Origin: Trematomus loennbergii
Lineage: Eukaryota > Chordata > Actinopteri > Perciformes > Nototheniidae
Assembly (NCBI GenBank): GCA_012861695.1
Contig: JAAOOA010000277.1
Location: forward strand, 222,501-286,500
DNA: 64,000 bases
Direction: 5' to 3'
Shown: piece after piece, positions 34,664-46,405 of the stretch
Layout of the letters: every line of letters starts with the position of its first letter
How positions within the stretch are numbered: the stretch's first letter is position 1
Notes under the pieces: generated by a model
What the model saw: only the letters and a program-made list of their open reading frames with translations
Databases searched by the model: none
Told to the model about the DNA's origin: nothing
Position numbers and translations under genes: made by a program

Positions 34664-35772
34664 ATGGGGTGGAGGTGGAAATTCTTCTTTATTTGGGGTA
34701 AGTCATGTCATATATATATATGGATAAATGAATTGATTATTGTGTCTTTGTTTGAAAAAGAAGGGGATAAAATCACTATTACACAAGAATACATTTAATT
34801 ATTTAAAAAACAAACATGTTATTTAACTTAATCTCATTTACGGATTAAATCCTATGGTGATTTATATCAGATTTGTCAGTGGGCCACATTTAGAAACTAA
34901 AAGGTATTTTTTAGCCACATGGAAAATGTACGTTTATGTCAATTGTGTATCGAACAGACTTCATTAGATATATATTTGTTTTTGCAGGGGCGATACTTCT
35001 CAGTTTGAGGATAACTCATCAGGCAAGTAAGTGACTGTTTAGTATGAAAAGCATGGATGGAAGAATTACTCAGACCCTTAAGTTATAGTTTAATTAACAA
35101 TTCAACAAGGTCTAGGAGGTATTGTCCTGCAGTAAAAATGTCCTGTGTTAACACTATATCCTTTGTGATACAAATATACAATGTGATGACGATTGGGACA
35201 GAAAAAAAGTAATAGAAAGTGCTGTGGCTGAAAATGACTTTTATCTAATGCTTCACTTTAAAAAAAGAAAATGTGACCTCTCTCGGCCTTGAACAATTAT
35301 TTACGTTATTTGCAGGTCTTAAAAAAGTATTTTAATAGCATTTTAAAAGCATTTTTTATTTTGGTTTTTACAAAAAAATAAATTTAAAACAAGGGAAGTC
35401 ACTTTTTGGTAGAACTGCTAACATTACAGAAACAATTGGTAACTATTTGTTTCTTTTTTATGTAAAACCTTAGTCTTAAAACAAAACTACAAAAGAGCCA
35501 TATTAACAGCATTTTAAGCTTCTCAACAAGTGTATTCCTGTCTAGATGTTTTACTATTTTGCATAGGGAACATAAATCTGCGTCACTGTCCTTACTCTGC
35601 AGCTAACTTGGCTCTGGGAGGAGCCGCTGTGTCAACAACGTTCGACCACTTCCATCGACCAAGCAATGCACTTGATGGCAGAGATGAAACACACCGATTT
35701 CCCCACTTGAGATGTTTTTCCTCTCTGTGGCAGAAGGAACCCTGGTGGTTTCTGTCATTTTTTATGAATTAA
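34664..35772 (+). pseudogene. Copy B1: duplicated 5' end with half an F-type domain
   Basis: Exon 1 is 34664-34697 (MGWRWKFFFIWG), exon 2 is 34988-35026 (AILLSLRITHQA) and exon 3 starts at 35603 (NLALGGAAVSTTFDHFHRPS). Exon 3 departs from the family right after KEPWW and meets a stop at 35772, so the core of the F-type fold is missing. The full gene's own exons 1-3 follow 1.6 kb downstream. It may be dead, or its promoter and signal exons may splice into the main gene. Confidence 0.75.
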
Positions 35773-36247
35773 TAAACTATAGAATTATACATATCCTGTT
35801 TTAAAACATACTAAAACCCACTCTAAGATTGAAAGAAACAGCTTTGAGAGTACAATTATGTATATATCAATACATTTCACATTCACAATGATGTACAGAG
35901 GAAATTCAAAATGTTTTACAATTCATTTTCAACGGCTCCCTGCAGTCAATACTAAAAAAAGAATGTATAGGGCTCTCGTGTGTGTGTCACAAACAAACAC
36001 TTGATCTGAACACCAGGCAGGTGTTGACAACATTTCAGAGTGACAGGCATGCACATTATAATTTCAATGTGTTTTGAATTATTTTGTGTGTAGGTAAATT
36101 ATATTGAACATCACAGAAAGAATTAAGGACACAGGATGCCAGCAACTCAATGTCAACCATTGTCGAGACATTATAACACACATTTTGGATTTGAGCTGGT
36201 CATTCTCTGCTTGACACAACGAATGCAACTAGAACTCTCAGAAGACG

Positions 36248-36602
36248 ATGGGGTGGAGGTGGAAATTGCTCTTTATTTGGGGTAAGTCATGTCATATGTA
36301 TATATATATATATATGGATACATTAGTTGATTTCTATGTATTTATTTGATTAAAAAAAGGGATACAATCACTATTACATTTCTTTAATTTATAGAAAACA
36401 TGTTATTTAACTTCATATGTCTCATTTACAGATTAGATCCTAGATGGTGACATATCAGATTTGTCACTGGGCCACATTTAGAAACTAAAATGTATTTTTA
36501 GCCACATGGAAACTATAATTGTGTATCGATCAGACTTCATTAGATATATATTTGTTTTCGCAGGGGCTTTACTTCTCAGTTTGAGGATAACTCATCAAGC
36601 AA
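36248..36602 (+). CDS. Copy B exons 1-2: signal peptide
   Basis: MGWRWKLLFIWG plus ALLLSLRITHQA. The flank lacks the TATA-like CATAAAA found before exon 1 of A and B1, because a short deletion removes it. Confidence 0.75.
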
Positions 36603-39600
36603 GTAAGTGACTGTTTAGTATGAAAAGCATGGATGGAAGAAATACTGAGACCCTTAAGTTATAATATAAGTAACAATTCAACAATGTCTAGGTATTGTCC
36701 TGCAGTAAAATGTCCCGTGTTAACACCATACGATTTGTGATACGAATGTAAAAAGAAGTAATGCAAAGCAGGACGTGCACAGACATTTGGAGGGGCTATT
36801 GCTCTAAACTGGAAAAAGGGCCTCCCCCCGAAAAAAAACAAGACCTTTTGAAAATTGTATCTTGTTTTTAATGTAAAAGAAACCAAACGATTATTACATC
36901 AACTAAATTGAACGGTAATTCACATCTCATAACAAAATAAGCTAAGGCGACTACTTGCATTCGGTGACTTGATTTTAAAAATGAAAACTAGGGAAATGTT
37001 TTGCTTTGCGGTCCATATCTCATATCTAATGTTTGTAACTAATAAAGACAAATGGGGACAATTCTGTTCTAATGTAGTTTGACCATTGTAACTGCTGTGC
37101 AGTCCAGACATACTGATAAAATAGGGCCTCTAACTAATTACCTTAAATAAACTCACTAATTAATTAAACCAGTTCAATACGCATTATTCTTATTCTTATC
37201 ATTATGAGTGCAGCCAGTAACGGTAAGGTATCTAATTACTTATTTATTTAGTATTCCATAACTTAATAACATAGATGGTCAAACTAAAGTGGTAGAGACA
37301 TGGCAGAAATCCTACAATGAAGCGGGACAGTGAACTGTTCACCCGTGAGAGGGCAATCAAGAAAAGAGAGCGAGCGGCCCCGTTGAGGGAGTTTACAGAT
37401 GAAAAGACAGAGAAAGACAGAAGCACAATAACAAGTAGGCTATATTTAGGTGTTTTTTGTAAATAACCGACGGTATCAAGAGGAAGTAAAGTCCCCTGGT
37501 TTGTCCCTTATACCCTAACTGCCATGAGACAACTCAAAATCAAGTTTCCAAAATCCGACACTGAGGTGGTCTTAACGCACCGGCAGATGACAGCGCTGAC
37601 AAAGTGTGTTTCCTGCAGCGAGACGCTACAATACTTTGTGGGCTTATCATATTGATTCGGCCACAACAGAAAAAAGAAAAACAAACTCTCGCTCTCTCCA
37701 GAGGGGCAGGTCAGCCAAAAAGACCAAACGGGCCGTTGCCCGGGCAACATTAGCCCGTACCTGTGCACGTCCCTGATGCAAAGTTCTGTGGCTGAAAATG
37801 ACTTTTATCTAATGCCCTTTTTTATCTGCTAACATTTGAGAAACCATTGGTAAGCATAGTATTTGTTATTTAAAATCTTAATCTGATAACAAAACGACAG
37901 CTGTCAAAAATGTACTGGAGTAAAAAGAGACATATTAAAGGTGGGGTAGGTAAGTTTGAGAAACCGGCTCGAGATACACTTTTTGTTATATTCCATGGAA
38001 TGCTCTAAACATCCTGATAGCAATGAATATCTTAAGTGCTTTGACAAAAAATCCATAAAAAAATGTCATCTGTGGAAGCCGTAGTACTGTAAAAAGCACG
38101 ACCAATCATTTTAGCCGCCCGGCTAAAATAACTGGATGGCCTACCTGCCTGTCAGCCTTCCATCTGTGCACAAACTTATCTCGTGCCCTCATTGGTCATG
38201 TGCGTACGTGTGTGTTGGAGGAGGGGCTCTATAAGGAAGTGGCAGATTTTCTCCGGTTGTGTATTTTCAAATTCTAGCGATCTCGAGCCGGTTTCTCAAA
38301 CTTACCTACCCTACCTTTAACAGCATTTTCAGCTTCTCATCAAGTGTTTTCCTGTCTAGATGTTTTACTATTTGGCATGGCGAACATACATCTTTGTCAC
38401 TGTCCTTACTCTGCAGCTAACTTGGCTCCGGATGGAGTGGCTGTAGCTTCGACAATGTGGGACTACGCCCATCGACCAAGTAATGCAAATGATGGCAGTG
38501 ATGAAACACACCAACAAATCCACTGGAGCTGTTTTGCTCTCAGGTGGAGATTGACCCCTGGTGGAGGCTGGATTTGGGGGGTCTGTTTGACATCTCAACC
38601 ATTGAACTCCTCCGAAGAACAGATGCATGGCGGCGAAGATCTTAACTTGCTAGAAATCCGCATTGGTATCTCACTGGAGAACAATGGCAACAACAATCCC
38701 AGGTGATCGAATGGGTTAAACTAGCCTGACAATCGGACAGGGTTTTCATTTTCTTCTCCCCCCAGTATCACACTTACTTTATGTTCATGTTGGATATTTT
38801 TCAGGTGTGTTAAGTTGTCAGGAATCACTGATTGAGGTTTTAAATCTGTACTGTACTTCCTGTCTGTTCTCCTCCCTCAGATGTGGAGTCGTCCCTGTGA
38901 GCATTTCAGTTAAAATGACCTTCCATTGCAACCAGAAGCAAGTACGCTACGTCAACATTTTCCGTCCAGGATCTGCTTCTGCGATTCACCTTTGTGAGGT
39001 CAAAGTGTTCGCTGCAACCCCCATCACAGGAGGTAACAAAAACTAAACAATGGCACCTAAAGCTGATTCAATTAAGCACTGGTAACATAATTAAGTAGAT
39101 ATCTGAACAATATTGTTAGTGTTTTGATACTTGGGTTTTAAAATGCATTCACATGATACACGGTAAAACAGCTCTGTGCTGACGTTCAAAGTTCGAACCT
39201 TTTCTATTAGCAAACAATCAAATGAAAGCTGTGTGAAGCTGCGTCAGCTAGCAGGGGACGTACAGCCATATAAATGAAACTTAACTAGCTGCTTTCACCA
39301 CAAGGCTCTGCGGCCAACATAGTCTTGAGCAAATTCATGTGAATGCAACTTTACGTACACATATCTGCTGGTCAGATAAAACAACACACTGTAAAATAAC
39401 AGAAATGTTGTGGATCTCTTTGAATGGATTATTTAGTTTTAAAGAACTTTAAGGGCTTCCATGTGTAGATGTTTTACATATGTTGCATTGCAAACTTGAA
39501 TCTTTGTCACTCTGCTCACTCTGCAGTGAATGTGGTGCGTCTGGGCGGAGTGGCTGAGGCGTCATCACTGTGGAACGTTCACCATCAACCAAGCTCAGCC

Positions 39601-42600
39601 ATTGATGGCAAAGCTAGCGGGAGCTGTTTTGCCTCTTTGGTGGAAAGTAACCCCTGGTGGAGATTGGACATGCAGGGTCCGTATGACATATTTTCCATTG
39701 AAGTCTTTCGAAGAAGAAATTGCTGCGACCAATCATTGAACGGGGCAGAAATACGCATTGGTAACTCACTGGAGAACAATGGCAACAACAATCCCAGGTG
39801 ATGAGAAGACATTTTGTTTTCACAATATTATTCACACTGACATTGTGTTCATGTGGGATATTTTCATCTTGGTAATGGGTAGGGCGACTTTGTTTAGTTT
39901 GGCCCTAACCAATCAGCATAAGGCATCTTGTTCCTAAAATAGTGACATAGATCTGGTGCCCATTGCTAGCCAATATGCATTTTCTAACTGTCCCTTTTAC
40001 CCTCCTTTTAGATGTGCAGTCATCACCGTGACCAGTGATGCTTCCGTGACCTTCAACTGCAACCACATGCAAGGACGCTACGTCAACATAATCAACCCTG
40101 GAGTAGGAATAGATCTTCAGATGTGTGAGGTCAAAGTGTACACCACTACCCAACTTACAGGAGGTAATGCGTCACTAAACAATGGCATCCAAGCTTGATT
40201 AAATGATGGAGTGTTGGGAACAACATGACATTTACACAATATGGTTAAGTGTTGATTCTATGTTAAAGCGCCAATTTCCACCTGATTCCTTTCATTAATT
40301 TTGTCATAACTGCCTTTATACCACTCTTGCCAGCTAATGTTGCACCAAGAGGAATAGCTACACTGTCTTCAGCACCTGCTTCTGTAGAAAATTCTCAAGA
40401 TATGGCTATTGATGAACTCCCTGGGCCGACGGATAATCTGGAAACCTGTGCCTCAGTCGCACTGCAAGACAACCCGTGGTGGCAACTTGACCTGAGGAGT
40501 ATCTACCGCATAACTGCTGTATCAATCCTCAGCTCAGGAGACTGCTGCTCGGAGCAGCTGAACGGGGCGGAGGTCCGCATCGGCCTCAGCAAGGACGTTA
40601 CCAACCAGAGGTGATATAAGCACGAACAAAAGATACAGTAACTTACTTGCCGCAGTAGCATTTAAGGTCCCCTATTATACTGTTTTTCATCAATATATTA
40701 TAGGTCTCAGATATATACAAAACATGTCTCTGAAGGCTCCAAACACCAAACAGATCATTGCAGCATCCCATAATCCCCTCTGTTTCAGCCCAGTTTCCAA
40801 AGTGCTGATTCTCTGTCTGTTACTTTAGATGAAAATAAGGAGCCCCTCCCCACCCCCTCTGAGAGATATTTGGTTAAAAAACACAATGGTGCTCTAGGAG
40901 GAGATCAGGTGATAAGGTGGGGGGGGGGGGATACCTTGGTTGGTGATTGGCTAATGGTTACACAAGCCAAAAAATCGTTATGACATCATAAAGTGGCCAA
41001 CATCTGATCAGCTCATTTTCAGACAGGTTTTTATATAAATGGATCAGGACAAAAACTGAAACTTTCAGAGTCTCTTTACACAGAGGACACACATGTGGAT
41101 TTTGCATAATAGGTGACCTTAAGATATTGCTTTACTTCCTTAAAGGGACCTAAAAAAACAAAATATTGGTAGCTGTACTACTATCAGTCCAGATTTGTTT
41201 CGGGTGGATTTGCCGAATGTTGGAGATATCGGCTTCAGAAACAGCTATACTTCTCTTGGATATAGTAAAATGTCATGGCACTCAACCACTTTGCGTAATG
41301 ATACGTGTGAAAGAAAATAGTTCCTAAGTGAAACTGCTTACAACAAGATATGTGGATTATCTTGAGTAACCAGCTCATTATTTATAGAAAGAGACTTTGC
41401 TGCTGAGTTATTTCAAATGTACTTTTTGTCACTTTGAGCACAGAGTCGAGTGCCATCTAGTTCCATTATATTACAGAGGAAAGGAATATGTCTTTGGCTG
41501 ATTTTCTCACACCACAATTGATTAATAGAACTGAAAGTAAGAAGAGAGTGTATTTATGATTCGGGGGGATTAACCCTTTTCCATTTATGTGGGGTCAGTG
41601 CATTGAAATGTATTACTGTTCTGAAGAGCCAATCCTTACCTATAGGTTTGAACCTCATCCACTCGGTTTACTTCGGGTTTAAGTTTTGCCAAATCCCTGG
41701 CATCCTGTTGGTTGGTGATTGGCTAATGGTTACACAAGCCAAAAAATCGTTATGACATCATAAAGTGGCCAAAATCTGATCAGCTCATTTTCAGACAGGT
41801 TTTTATATAAATGGATCAGGACAAAAAGAGAGAGAATCTTTGTTCCTGAAACTTTCAGAGTCTCTTTAGAGGGGACACATGTGTATGTATAAAAGACAGG
41901 ACAAAGTGGATTTTGCATAATAGGTGACCTTTAATACCTACCATTCTCCCCTTAAACTTCCTCCTTCTTCAGGTGTGCCATCATCTCCGTTTCAGAGGGA
42001 CTGCAGAAATACAACTACCAATGTGGAATAATGGATGGACGCTTCGTACATGTTTACCTTCCTGGTCTACAGAAGACTTTGACTGTTTGTGAAGTAGAGG
42101 TGTATGGTACTCTGCTTGGTAAGCTCCAAATGATAATGGCTGTTTAGACTTCTCCTAAACCTCTAGACTGCATTGTTTACTTGACATTAAACAGAAGCCT
42201 TTGTTATATTTCTTCCTGTAAAGAATGCTTTTCTTGGTTCTGTTCTACCCTCACTAGAAAACGTGGCTTTGAGAGGCCTGGCTTTTCATTCTTCCTCAAG
42301 TCTGGAAAACAGTGTAGCCAGCAAAGTCATTGATGGTAATCGGTCTTCCACCTGCATCGTAGCCAATGAGCAGCCAGGTCCGTGGGTAACAGTGGATCTA
42401 CTGGTTCCTTACAGTGTGACTGCAGTCCAACTCGCCTACAGCGCCGACTGCTGCTACAGTTATGATGTTCGTGTAGACGACACAAGGTAATATATTGTTG
42501 GACAATGTTGGACGAATGCATAGCTCGACCATTTTTTCATAATTTGTCTCGTGGGTTGAATTTTTTTGAAATTATATAAATGAAGTTTAAAGGTAAATCA

Positions 42601-44792
42601 AGCAGAGTTTTAATCACTTCTTCTTCTTTATCTTTTTCAGCTGTGAGGTCATCTCCAGTAGTTCATATTCTTTGGTGACCCTGGATTGCGATGGGATTGT
42701 GGGTCGCTATGTGACTGTGATCCATCATGACGTAGCACCGCCTCTGTGCGAGGTTGAGGTCTATAGCACTTTGGAAAATCTTCAAAACAGTTTCCCTCAG
42801 CTGCCCCCGCCCCATGGTAAACATATTACGCTGTATTACAATCTCCTTACAATGCAAACATCAAACCAGGATTGTAAGGCTCATACCATTTGCAGACCAT
42901 ACTGTCATTTACATCAGTATCTTGTTAAAACCAAAGATCGAATCATCTACTGAATGAAAATTGAAAATGTTCCTCGTTAAATTGTTACTGATTGAATCGA
43001 GCATGATGTGTAACAGGCATTCATACTTGCATTTTCTAATCAAATTACAGTTAAAGATTACTGCTACGATGTATCCTGTAGCCGAGACTACATGTTCATT
43101 CCCAATGAACCCAAAACATGGTTTGAAGCCCAGAGCTACTGCAGAGAGAAGCACACTGACCTGGCCACCATCAACGACGTTCAGGACATGTATAGGGTCA
43201 TGGAAAAAATGGGGAATTACTCCGACTTTTGGATTGGGCTGCATGAAGATGTTGCTACCTGGAGGTGGTCTCTGTCAGGTTATTATGGAGAGAGTGAAGC
43301 TGAGTTCAGGAACTGGGGTGCTGGTGAACCCAATCTGGAGAGTGCCACCCAGGACTGTGCAGGCATACAACAGACGGGAGAATGGAGAGACCTGCAGTGT
43401 GACTTACTTAACTTCTTCCTATGCTTAGATGGTAATATTAAGGAAAATATTATGCACACATCAACAGATATTCAAAGCTAATGCTCTTTTATTCCAGGAA
43501 CGAGTAGGTTTTCATTGTGTTTTGGTGCATCATGATTCTTTCTGTGTTCACAGGCAGAACAGGTGCGCTCAAAAGCAAGATTCTCGTGGAAACAGCTATG
43601 AATTGGTCGACGCTCAAGGCTACTGCAGGAAACACCACACAGACCTGCTCAGTGTGAGAAACCAGGCGGAGAACCAGGAAGTCCAGAGCATGGTGCCGGA
43701 AGGAAAGCTGGCCTGGATCGGCCTCTTTCAAGACTCCTGGAAGTGGTCGGACGGGAGTTACTCCTCGTTCAGATACTTGTCTCAGGAACAACCCCTTTCA
43801 GGAGAGGGTCCCAACTGCGCTCATGTTTACGACAGGAAATGGAACGTCAGGTCCTGCGACACCAAATCTATGTTTCTCTGCTACAGTAAGTGCTACAGGG
43901 GGTCAGACAATAAATCAATTTGTTTTGTTGGTACTTGTGGGTTATCTGTCGCCACTTTTTATAGCGGGTAGCTGGCTCCTCCATCAGAACACACGTTAAT
44001 CCTAGGGGTTAGGGTTATCTAGAGAGTGGGAAAAAACAAAATAGTAGAAACCATTTTTTTCAAATAAAAGGATTTGGTGCATTTCCCTCATTGTACAATA
44101 CATATTCATTTCAGTTGATAAAAGAATAATAGTTTGATGAACTGATAATGAAAAATAATGCCATAGTTGTATCCCCACTCCCATTGTTGACATGCGTTAT
44201 TTTTACCTTGAGTAGACCAGTGATTATTTATTGCATGTATACAGTATATGGAATTGATTTAAAAGTGCCAGGTACCCAGTTTTTTGTTAATATTTTCAAA
44301 AACACAAGCTTGTTTTGTGATAAACCTGAACCAATGGCTGCCTTCGATTGATAAAATTAATCTTAAAGTCACTTTATGATGAAATTATGCTAATACTCCT
44401 GTAGTGCATTTACTAGAACAATGAACAAATGCTAGGGCTTCTAAAATTCAATAACATTACCACTATTTTTCAGCATTTAAGAAGAAGACGATTGTGAGGA
44501 TCAGTGCTGACTTTGACATGAGTGACCCAGCCGTCCAACAACAAATCGTGAGCCAGGTGAGAATAATACATCTTGCTTCATAATTGCATTTATAACAGTT
44601 TAGTCCCGTAGTTATTAACAATATATAAGAACTTTAGCGAATGAGCGGCTGGATTTCAAGTTGGGACAAATGTAACTCCTGGTATTTGTGTATCTCTCTT
44701 AGCTGGAGGCAAAGATGAGAAACATGGGAATCACTGATTTCAAGATCAACTGGAAGAACAAAAACAACCATAACAACCTCCCATTGAATTAA
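36248..44792 (+). CDS. Copy B: secreted hybrid lectin, best preserved copy
   Basis: Exons: 36248-36281, 36564-36602, 38417-38702, 38881-39032, 39527-39797, 40012-40163, 40334-40610, 41973-42118, 42258-42486, 42641-42816, 43051-43431, 43554-43885, 44474-44556, 44703-44792; about 880 residues. Domain order is signal peptide, four F-type lectin domains, two CTLDs, tail. All exon lengths fit the phase pattern except exon 12, which lacks one base. Exon 3 has two compensating indels that garble about 30 residues. Known F-type lectins are secreted fucose-binding defence proteins, and CTLDs bind glycans with calcium; the combination suggests a multivalent soluble recognition protein, an inference. 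Alternative explanation for the breaks: assembly error. Confidence 0.87.
36769..37775. mobile_element. hAT-type element in intron 2 of copy B
   Basis: Target duplication ATGCAAAG at 36761-36768 and 37776-37783; ends CAGGACGTGCACAG and CTGTGCACGTCCCTG. The B1 intron has the unfilled site at the same place. No transposase recognised. The same insertion is in copy C at 52388-53402. Confidence 0.85.
37935..38320. mobile_element. TTAA-site MITE with long terminal inverted repeats, copy B
   Basis: TTAA at both ends and inverted repeats of about 38 bases starting AGGTGGGGTAGGTAAG. Copy A and the B1/C1 introns show the unfilled site (CATATTAACAGCA) with a single TTAA, which proves the borders. Confidence 0.88.
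38417..39032 (+). CDS. Copy B F-type lectin domain 1 (exons 3-4)
   Basis: Exon 3 reads correctly to HWSCFA, then runs in a shifted frame (about 38535-38630) and returns for LEIRIGISLENNGNNNPR. The shift removes the WWRLDLGG core and the RxD motif; C keeps that core open, with one more C in the run at the same point. Exon 4 is open: RCGVVPVSISVKMTFHCNQ. Confidence 0.8.
39134..39440. other. Copy-B-specific intron 4 sequence
   Basis: This stretch is unlike the corresponding intron in A and C, which instead carries a truncated MITE. No repeat family or gene is recognised in it. Confidence 0.5.
39527..40163 (+). CDS. Copy B F-type lectin domain 2 (exons 5-6), divergent loops
   Basis: Open throughout. 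Exon 5 has NVVRLGGVAEASSLWNVHHQ, KASGSCFAS and RRRNCCDQSLNGAEIRIG; exon 6 has TSDASVTFNCNHMQGRY and NPGVGIDLQMCEVKV. Compared with C, differences cluster in loop segments while flanking strands are identical. RxD is changed to RxN. Confidence 0.88.
40334..42118 (+). CDS. Copy B F-type lectin domain 3 (exons 7-8)
   Basis: Exons 40334-40610 and 41973-42118, both open and nearly identical to A. The intron is about 950 bases longer than in copy C. Confidence 0.87.
40662..41934. mobile_element. Rearranged TTAA-family MITE block in intron 7 of copy B
   Basis: A full element (40662-41122) is followed by about 590 bases of unassigned sequence and then a second partial end (about 41711-41934) of the same family. 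A short G-run sits inside the first element. Confidence 0.6.
42258..42816 (+). CDS. Copy B F-type lectin domain 4 (exons 9-10)
   Basis: Exons 42258-42486 and 42641-42816, both open and nearly identical to A and C, including the Pro-rich linker. Confidence 0.87.
43051..43431 (+). CDS. Copy B CTLD1 (exon 11)
   Basis: The only copy of this exon with a complete frame (381 bases). It shows [37 protein letters not shown] and the closing NFFLCLD. Confidence 0.92.
43554..43885 (+). CDS. Copy B CTLD2 (exon 12), one base missing
   Basis: Same as A and C except that one A is missing near 43609 (NWS|DAQG), which shifts the frame for the rest of the exon as given. Confidence 0.85.
44474..44792 (+). CDS. 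Copy B C-terminal tail (exons 13-14)
   Basis: Exons 44474-44556 and 44703-44792. The last residues (NKNNHNNLPLN) differ from A and C because of small indels in an AAC-rich stretch, moving the stop by a few codons. Confidence 0.8.
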
Positions 44793-45648
44793 CTTGTTAA
44801 GTTGTACACTATGCTTTTTCACTTCTGTATTTGTGTATATGTTTAAGTAACCCTCTCAGAGAGACATTTGTTAAAAACTGACGTCAAACTCAAATGTAAG
44901 TTGTGTGTAAGAATATACTATATAATATAAGTCTAGATAGACAGTGTCTAAGCAAGGTGTCATAACATTTTACATTTAACCTACTTTTTTGTGAACAACA
45001 TCATGATTTTTTAGTTAAAACTTTTAGTTTGACTTGTGCATTTAGTGTTGGTACTGATTTCTTATTTTGATGTGTTTATAATTCCTTTTCTTTTTCTGTG
45101 TAGGAGCCTTTGTGAATAGCTCAGTTTAGAAATGTGCTGCAGGAGAGTTTGTCTGGTTACTGGCTTCAGTATAAAGCCAAACATCTAGAAGTCATCCTCA
45201 ATATAATTGACCTTTACGATTTTAGTTTTAGGGCCTTGTTTTTCAAGCCTTCTATTGACAGATAACTATGTAAACATCTGTTGCTTCACCTGGAGGAGGC
45301 GAAACATGAGTCCTGCTATACCTTGAATGGACTGAAGTTAAACAATGTGAACTAATTTGTGTACTTGCATAAAAAATGCATTATTTTAAACCCATTTTTT
45401 AAAATGTACTCAATGTAACCGGAAGAAAAGCATATATTAGTTGTTTTTTGCCATGTACTGTTGAATTAAGAAGTTAATTGTTACAAAATGAAAGAGCAAA
45501 GCTAGCCGTTTTTTGCATTTCAAAATGATGCATGAATATCGTTAATACTTGATTGATTATTTAAGATGCATTTTGAGATCAGAAATGTGTATCATTTGCC
45601 ACTTCAAATGTTTCTAATACTTATTGTGAATAAAAATAAACATATAAA
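44793..45648 (+). other. 3' UTR of copy B
   Basis: About 850 bases conserved in all three copies, ending near an AATAAA at 45629-45634. Counterparts are 26313-27181 (copy A) and 59771-60618 (copy C, AATAAA at 60613). Confidence 0.6.
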
Positions 45649-45994
45649 TTAAAATGCCCATTTTGAGCACTGTGTTATTTTTTCATTTTATTAATGATGA
45701 TTGGTTAGCTGGTCGGCTCTTTTGTGATTGGTCATTCACTTAGAGATGGCCCGCCCCTTAGCCTATCACGTACAATGTGTTGGAGCGCTAGCCAATAGAA
45801 GCGCTTGTGTTACCTACTGATTTCAATATATTACAGAAGTAAACAAAGAGTCCAATGGAGGCGTTTTTATTCTTCTGTGTGTGGAAGAGAAACTTTGGGA
45901 TTTTAGCCTTTGCAGACGATTCACATGCACAACACGCCTATATGACACACTACAGGAGAGGGAAGCCCCCAAAAGCACAATAGGGTCTCTTTAA
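45649..45994. mobile_element. TTAA-ended MITE beyond the 3' end of copy B
   Basis: Same element as 25926-26296, in mirror position. Confidence 0.5.
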
Positions 45995-46405
45995 AAGCTG
46001 AGAACCTTTTGATGTAAAAGATTCCGACAGACGGTCAATCAATACTTAGTCTCATTTCATTAAACAGTTGTAAGTGCTTGAACATATCATGCATGCGAGT
46101 CATACACACATAACAATAATTTTAATTCAATCAAATGTTTAAGAATTAGTTTTGGAACATAACCAAAGCATCACGAAAACAACCAAAGGAGCTAGTTAAA
46201 GCACCGGATGCCCGAGAACAACTTGTAACCAAATGTGTTCTTGTTTCCTCTGCACAAAAGGATGCGTTTTGCATAAAATGACTTTAGAAAAATGAGAACT
46301 CCATTTAGAGTTGGTTGTTGAACAAAGAGGTAAGGCTGTGTTTAAAATATTATACAGTAGGCTATTGTACTAGTAATTTGTTAAAATGTATCCCACACAA
46401 AATTA

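Larger units (their letters stand above)
34310..46405. repeat. Right arm of the inverted duplication, carrying copy B
   Basis: Matches 25495-34190 inverted, with insertions. It is also the left member of a tandem duplication with 49870-61390, offset by about 15.0-16.1 kb depending on local indels. Confidence 0.85.
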
